The position numbers and the translations under genes are program-made. A stretch of DNA of 64,000 nucleotides from Corticium candelabrum (lineage: Eukaryota > Porifera > Homoscleromorpha > Homosclerophorida > Plakinidae), in contig NC_085092.1 of NCBI RefSeq assembly GCF_963422355.1, forward strand, positions 3,322,471 to 3,386,470. Direction: 5' to 3'. Position 1 is the first letter of the stretch. Every line of letters begins with the position of its first letter. The notes beneath the pieces were generated by a model, which was given only the letters and a program-made list of their open reading frames with translations, made no database searches and was not told where the DNA came from. Shown one piece after another: positions 59,385 through 64,000 of this stretch.

Positions 59385-60512
59385 CACATCATCAATTTGC
59401 TGATCTCTAACTGCGACATAATTGGCGTATTTGTATATTTTGTCTTAACAGTGGAATCACATTTAGAATTTGGTTGTTAAGACATGCATACAGCGTGGTT
59501 ACAGCATGTTTAAAGTATTATGGAAACCACTAGGCTATGTAATCGATGTCGGACAGAATAGAGGGCTTTATCGCTCTAGGATCAATTACTGAAAGGGGAC
59601 TGGGTCCCACCTATCAAAATCGACATTGTTACCTTCATCTTCATTCGGTAGGCACGTCTAGAGAATTCGAGCGACAATGAGCCAAGCGTGAGAAAGCAGT
59701 AGCGCGCAAACAGTTAGGATCCTGTCTTTGTATATGTATAGATGTAGATATAGATTTGCGGTCAACAAGTGGTCTATATAGCTATAGGCAGTAAGGGACT
59801 TGAAATGTTCTCAGACACAAGGCAAGATTATAGTTAAATACGGCATGGTTTGAGACTTGATCAAAATCAAGTATGGTATTGCAATATAGTTTAATCTAAT
59901 TGGCTTTCTAATTTAACTTACATGGAGGGCATATGGGACAAACTACATAAAAACTCTTTGAGTCCAACTTCATGCCAACTGTCGTATTCGTAGAGTATAT
60001 TTCTCTGATCGTCTCTACTCTGAAGATGAACTGCCAGCAGAATTCAAGCTTTTTCTGCCGGTCTCTCAAGCAGGCTGCAGAGCAGAAGTGACATATGCAA
60101 GAATCTCTAGAGATTCTACATTTTATATCATACGCAATAGAGAGAAAGGATAGCCTAGACTGTATTGTCGACAACAGTTTCTATGGTTGGAATCACTAAA
60201 TAGAGAGGCTAAGTGGCTTTCTCTAGGGCAGCAGTCTCTGTCACTGGAAATAGTTGTCCATGAGTGTGACACATTTTGTGTAACAGAAGAATGACACACA
60301 TTGATGCTTTCACAATAAATAATTACTCGTGTGCATTACGGATACAAATTAATTAAAATGCATTTTTATTGAATGTCGATTTGTAAAATATTAATTAACT
60401 AGATGACCACTCAGTACATGTTGAAAATAATAACAATTATTAAAATTATTTATTTATCTATTTGTCTATTTAATTTATTTACTTCTGCAAATAACACACA
60501 TGCTACATTAAC
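59385..60512 (+). repeat. Duplicated 1.1-kb block, copy B
   Basis: The direct counterpart of 7596..8730. The conserved exon-like frame is present, but TGA stands at the codon that is CGA in copy A (CTTTGAGTCC against CTTCGAGTCC), so this copy is interrupted. Between 58939 and 59384 I see nothing recognisable. Confidence 0.8.
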
Positions 60513-60608
60513 GAAAATGGTTTAGGTATAAATGTCACATGATAGTAAAGCGCGTTCCACGACAATGGATGTTAGTTCTTTCGCGCTGTTCTTTCTCTTT
60601 CTTTGGAG

Positions 60609-60816
60609 ACTACTGGAAGAAGACAGAACTAGGCAATGTCAGAGACATCGTAGACTGATGCAGTGTTCGGAGAAAGCAATTTCAGCGAAGACAAAGACTT
60701 TTGTCTCTGATTGTTCTCGAGACGGCCAGAAGACGATCTCCGACTATCTGCTGCACAAGAAACAAATTCGCGCGGTAACCAAAGTTCCGGATAGTTCTTT
60801 TTATAGCCCGGAATAG
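60609..60816 (+). CDS. Candidate last exon with PIP-box-like motif
   Basis: A frame runs from before 60532 to TAG at 60814-60816 (94 codons if the ATG at 60532 is used). The hydrophobic SSFALFFLFLW part is a pyrimidine-rich tract ending GGAG, so it is more likely a splice acceptor, with the exon starting at 60609. The C-terminus reads GQKTISDYLLHKKQIRA, close to the PCNA-interacting motif Q-x-x-[ILM]-x-x-aromatic-aromatic followed by basic residues, as at the end of p21-type CDK inhibitors. The last aromatic is Leu here. No Cip/Kip N-terminal domain is visible. Function is not assigned. Confidence 0.4.
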
Positions 60817-61700
60817 ATGGACAAGTGGAGACGTTGTCTAGCTAAACATGTTTAACATTAACATGTTTAAAGAGCAACAAGTGGGGAGACATGCACAGCC
60901 TAAACAGTTACGCAAATAGAGGTCTTAATTTGTTTTATCTATTCTCTAGTACTAAACTTGATGGTGTTTGTCTAGATGTATAAGTTTGATAGCCGGCTAG
61001 ATCAGATCACGCACGAGGCTAAAATTTTGGGTTACAGGGGTAATTTGGCATGGTTAAGGACATGGGCAGGGTGGCAGCGGCTTCCAGCTTCAGTCGGGTC
61101 CCCTTTTGGGGGTTCAACGTAGAATCACACAGTGCTGTAGAACTACCTTTAGGGGGGTTTGTCATTCATGAAGGAGACTGATCGCCCTGATACACTCAAT
61201 TTGAAGAAAGATGCGTTAATTGGGCTTCATCTCATAGCGTATACAGTTTTGTTGTCTCCCAAGTCATGGTTGTCCCCATGCCTTTTTTAAGTCACAATGC
61301 TTAACTTCTAAATGCATACAACAATAACAACTAATAACCTAATCTGCCCGTGCGGTGAACGGGCCAGTGAGCTAGTCTCAAATATAGCTACTCCTACAGC
61401 AAAGGCTAATGAGCAGCATAAACCTATGGTCAGCATATAACCGAAGCAAAATCGTTGTGTGGTGTAAATGGTTTAGTCTGTGACAATTTAGACCAATTTT
61501 CATGCGTTAATAAACTAATTAAGTATCTTAAACTCAAATGCATGACTTGATTGCACTAGACACACACTGATCTCTATGAACAGTAGAATAGCATAGTAAC
61601 AGACATTCTACATTACCTTGTAGTAGAATCCAGACAACAAACAGACAGACAGTTACAACCTATAGCACTGATCAACACATTTGCCCCGATACTAGCTACA
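60817..61700. other. Gene-poor spacer
   Basis: No coding region recognised. A CCCGTGCGGTGAACGGGCC stretch near 61348 may be a transposon end. Confidence 0.4.
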
Positions 61701-61731
61701 AAGTTGCCATCAAACACAGTACGTGGCTCAC

Positions 61732-61787
61732 CTTCATCTTCTCCTTTCTCTTCCAGCCGAACAAACCTGACAAATTTCGCATAGAAT
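61732..61787 (-). other. Exon-like fragment divergent from CSTPP1 copy 2
   Basis: A 56-nt exon between a TTCTAG acceptor and a GATGAAG|GTGAGC donor (minus strand), reading FYAKFVRFVRLEEKGEDE. The partner of 34970..35040. It keeps its head-to-head position beside CSTPP1. Confidence 0.5.
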
Positions 61788-61984
61788 CTAGAAGAGTAAA
61801 AACAGTAAAAAATCTACCGGTCGATTCATCCAGCAGATGTATTCATGTAATGTAGGACTGAATCCCCACACGTCACCGTACAGAAACGATCCATGACCGC
61901 CACTTCGGTCCACCTGTTAAACCTGCAGTCCCAGATAATATTGGTGAATGTACCGTACGGTACCAGGTACCGTATACCGCCGCG

Positions 61985-62775
61985 ATGAATAAATCCGCTG
62001 CTCAGTATTTGAAACGATGTCGCGTGCTGACATAGCTTCTAGATGCTATTGCTTAATTACTTGAACATCGAGAGCACAATTCAAGAGATATCGCATGAGG
62101 TATAGATGTGTGATGAATTCTTTTTAAAATTTACCAAATTGTAGTGGAAAGAAATTATAGCCTTATAACAAGATTTGGTCTGAACAAGCTAAGACATACA
62201 GTCATCATTAGAGTCTATATATGCATGACATATTTACTGAGGATAGACAGCTATGTGGGCAATGCATATGCATGATCTAGACAAACTAGCTGACAGACGA
62301 GGCAACATCAACACAATGATGAAAATAATTAATTGAAGGCGTTATTGCATGATTTTAAGTCATAGTCTTTTGATGTGTTTGTAGAGGTGTTTAGCAGATT
62401 ACTCTGTTGCATGCATGCATGGTGTTCAGCAGGGAACTCAGTCGTTTTTTTTAGAGAATTTCCTTTTGTGAAAGCTACACCTCAAAATCGTCTTTCTCTT
62501 GTAAAACTATTTTGTCGCTGTTTCAAACCTATTGGTCATCCGGGAGACCTTCTCAACATCAGAGAATACCATTCTCTTGTCACTCTTGTTTATCCTCCTG
62601 CATGATTTCCTCTTGAAACTATTTAGAAAACGACTGGAATTATATTAACTGATGATGCGATGGATTGTTTGGTGGCTTTTTGTGACTTAATATTTATGGC
62701 ATTCAAGTGCAATTTCTATATGAAGAGTTTCTCAAGCTCTGTCTTGAGGTATACTCAAGTGTCTTGGCTTTAGCG
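61985..62775 (+). pseudogene. CSTPP1: CSTPP1 (C11orf49) homologue, copy 2, truncated
   Basis: Exon 1 from ATG 61985 reads MNKSAAQYLKRCRVLT then TAG, and further LLEHRE after another stop. This is the un-inverted order of the CSTPP1 N-terminus (compare the human motif HVLTYMED). Exon 2 (about 62386..62735) has FVKATPQNRLSLVKLFCRCF, HPGDLLNIREYHSLVTL and LTDDAMDCLVAFCDL, with stops near 62602 and 62623. Similarity ends near 62775, where gypsy element 2 begins, so the VVVPTS exon is lost. It is an inverted duplicate of 33614..34775. Confidence 0.8.
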
Positions 62776-64000
62776 GAGACTCTTGCAAGAAGCCAACTTG
62801 ACATTTGAGGACGCCCTACGGATTGCCCAAGCGATGGAAACAGCTGCGGAAAATCGCTAGAAATGCAACAAGGTGGTCTTACATCAACAGCAACTGGCAG
62901 TACATCAGACATCAAGTAGGAGGAACCATACAACAGAAAATAGTAAGTGTTCTCGTTGTTTGGGTTGGCATCTTCCCAAGCCATGCAGTTTCCAGACAGC
63001 AGAGTGTAGGAAGTGCAAGAAGCGGGGCTATATATATCGAGAGCGTGCCGAAGTCAGTCAAATCAACAAGGAGAATCAAAGGCATCCCCCAAATAAGCCA
63101 AGAAGAGGATTTCCAGGAATCAGAAGAAATGTTAGAGACGGCAACGAACGCTGTACACATAGTGGGGCGTGGCAATAAAGTGAAGCCACTCAAGATAGAA
63201 GTTGTGACTAATCAGCAGAAGGTGGAGATGGAGGTAGACACTAGGGCAGCGGTACTCTGGTGAATGAAGCTACTTTCAAGGTATTATGGTCTAAACGGAA
63301 GGCCCCAGTTTGCGTAGGCCACAAGTGCAATTACGGACATATTCAGGGGAATCACTAACTTTGGTTGGTGAGACAGATGTGAAAGCGAGATATGGACAGC
63401 AAGTGGCTTTCCTGAAATTGATCGTTGTCAAAGGCAAGGGTCCAAATTTGTTTGGTAGAAACTGGATGCAGAACCTAAAACTGAAATGGAAAGAGATATT
63501 TCATCTCCATATTACTGGTAGAACATCACACGAGGAAGGATTCAACATAAGGAGCTTATCACCAAATACCAGGAAGTATTCAAGAAGAAGATGGGACTAC
63601 TGGAGGGAGCAACAGCATCGATAGCAGTGAGAGCAGATACCGCACCTCGGTTTTTCAAGCCTAGACCTGTATCATATGCGTACAAAGAGCTAGTCGAACA
63701 GGATTTGAGACGGTTGCAACGAGACGAAATTTTGGAAGCTGTTTGATTCTCTGATTGGGCTGCTCCAGTAGTAGCGGTTCTAAAAAAGGACGGTTCAATC
63801 AGGATGTGCGGTGACTTTAGGTTGACGATTAACCAGGCTGCTCCTTGTGAGAAATACCCATTGCCAAAGATCAATGATATATTTGCCTCTATAGCTGGAG
63901 ATCAGTTGTTCACCAAGTTAGATCTGAGCCAAGCTTATCAGCAGGTGGCGCTGGATGAGACGTCACAGAAGTACGTAGTCATAAATACTCACTTGGGGTT
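62776..64000 (+). mobile_element. Ty3/gypsy element 2, runs off the window
   Basis: Gag tail LLQEANLTFEDALRIAQAME at 62782, then zinc knuckles CSRCLGWHLPKPC and CRKCKKRGYI. The protease position reads VEMEVDTRAAV (about 63226), with Arg in place of the DTG glycine; LFGRNWMQNLKLKWKE follows. RT begins FFKPRPVSYAYKELVEQDL (about 63645) and has GSIRMCGDFRLTINQ and FTKLDLSQAYQQVALDET, up to the window end. There is a stop in LEAV-TGA-FSDWAAP and frame changes in gag. No LTR was seen; the left edge lies in the CSTPP1 copy and appears truncated. It belongs to a different family from element 1. Confidence 0.85.

Overview
This window is animal nuclear DNA, not bacterial. It has phase-matched introns with GT/AG borders, one-exon-per-repeat ankyrin genes, Ty3/gypsy and Copia LTR elements, several LINEs, a tRNA-derived SINE, mariner, pogo and MULE transposons, many MITEs, and very long GT microsatellites. 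A CSTPP1 (C11orf49) homologue indicates a ciliated animal. IFI44-like GTPases, ankyrin/Roc-COR and ankyrin/kinase genes would suit a marine invertebrate such as a sponge, but the species is an inference. No CRISPR array, operon or canonical tRNA or rRNA gene was seen.

Layout. 0.1-2.3 kb: a two-exon IFI44-like GTPase gene, the only gene here that reads as intact. 3.0-7.6 kb: a Ty3/gypsy element with near-identical LTRs but a heavily broken interior and a MITE inside gag. 7.6-8.7 kb: a block repeated at 59.4-60.5 kb. 8.9-20.1 kb: an ankyrin plus Roc-COR (ROCO) gene, now broken and cut by a mariner relic. 20.6-33.2 kb: a paralogue with the same ankyrin exon plan but a coiled coil and protein kinase at the C-terminus, also broken. 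One of its introns holds an uninterrupted (GT)1187 tract. 33.6-34.8 kb: a broken CSTPP1 copy on the minus strand. 35.5-35.9 kb: a SINE. 36-39.9 kb: apparently empty. 39.9-41.0 kb: a pogo-derived element and a relic of a LINE with a restriction-like endonuclease. 41.1-45.2 kb: an old Copia element, minus strand. 47.9-53.6 kb: a (GT)674 tract abutting an APE-type LINE whose zinc-finger tail and GT tail are tandemly reiterated. 53.8 kb: an IFI44-like relic. 54.2-58.9 kb: a minus-strand MULE between two direct copies of an unidentified unit. 59.4-60.5 kb: the second copy of the 7.6 kb block. 60.6 kb: a small exon with a PCNA-binding-like motif. 62.0-62.8 kb: a second broken CSTPP1 copy, plus strand. 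62.8-64.0 kb: another Ty3/gypsy element running off the end.

The main story is duplication followed by decay. The order IFI44-like, then repeat block, occurs twice about 52-53 kb apart. CSTPP1 and its divergent neighbour exon occur twice in inverted orientation. Ankyrin exons were duplicated in tandem together with their introns. Two neighbouring genes share an ankyrin N-terminus but carry different signalling domains, which suggests swapping of effector modules in an innate-immunity-like family. Several stop codons look like CGA-to-TGA changes, as expected of methylation-driven CpG decay.
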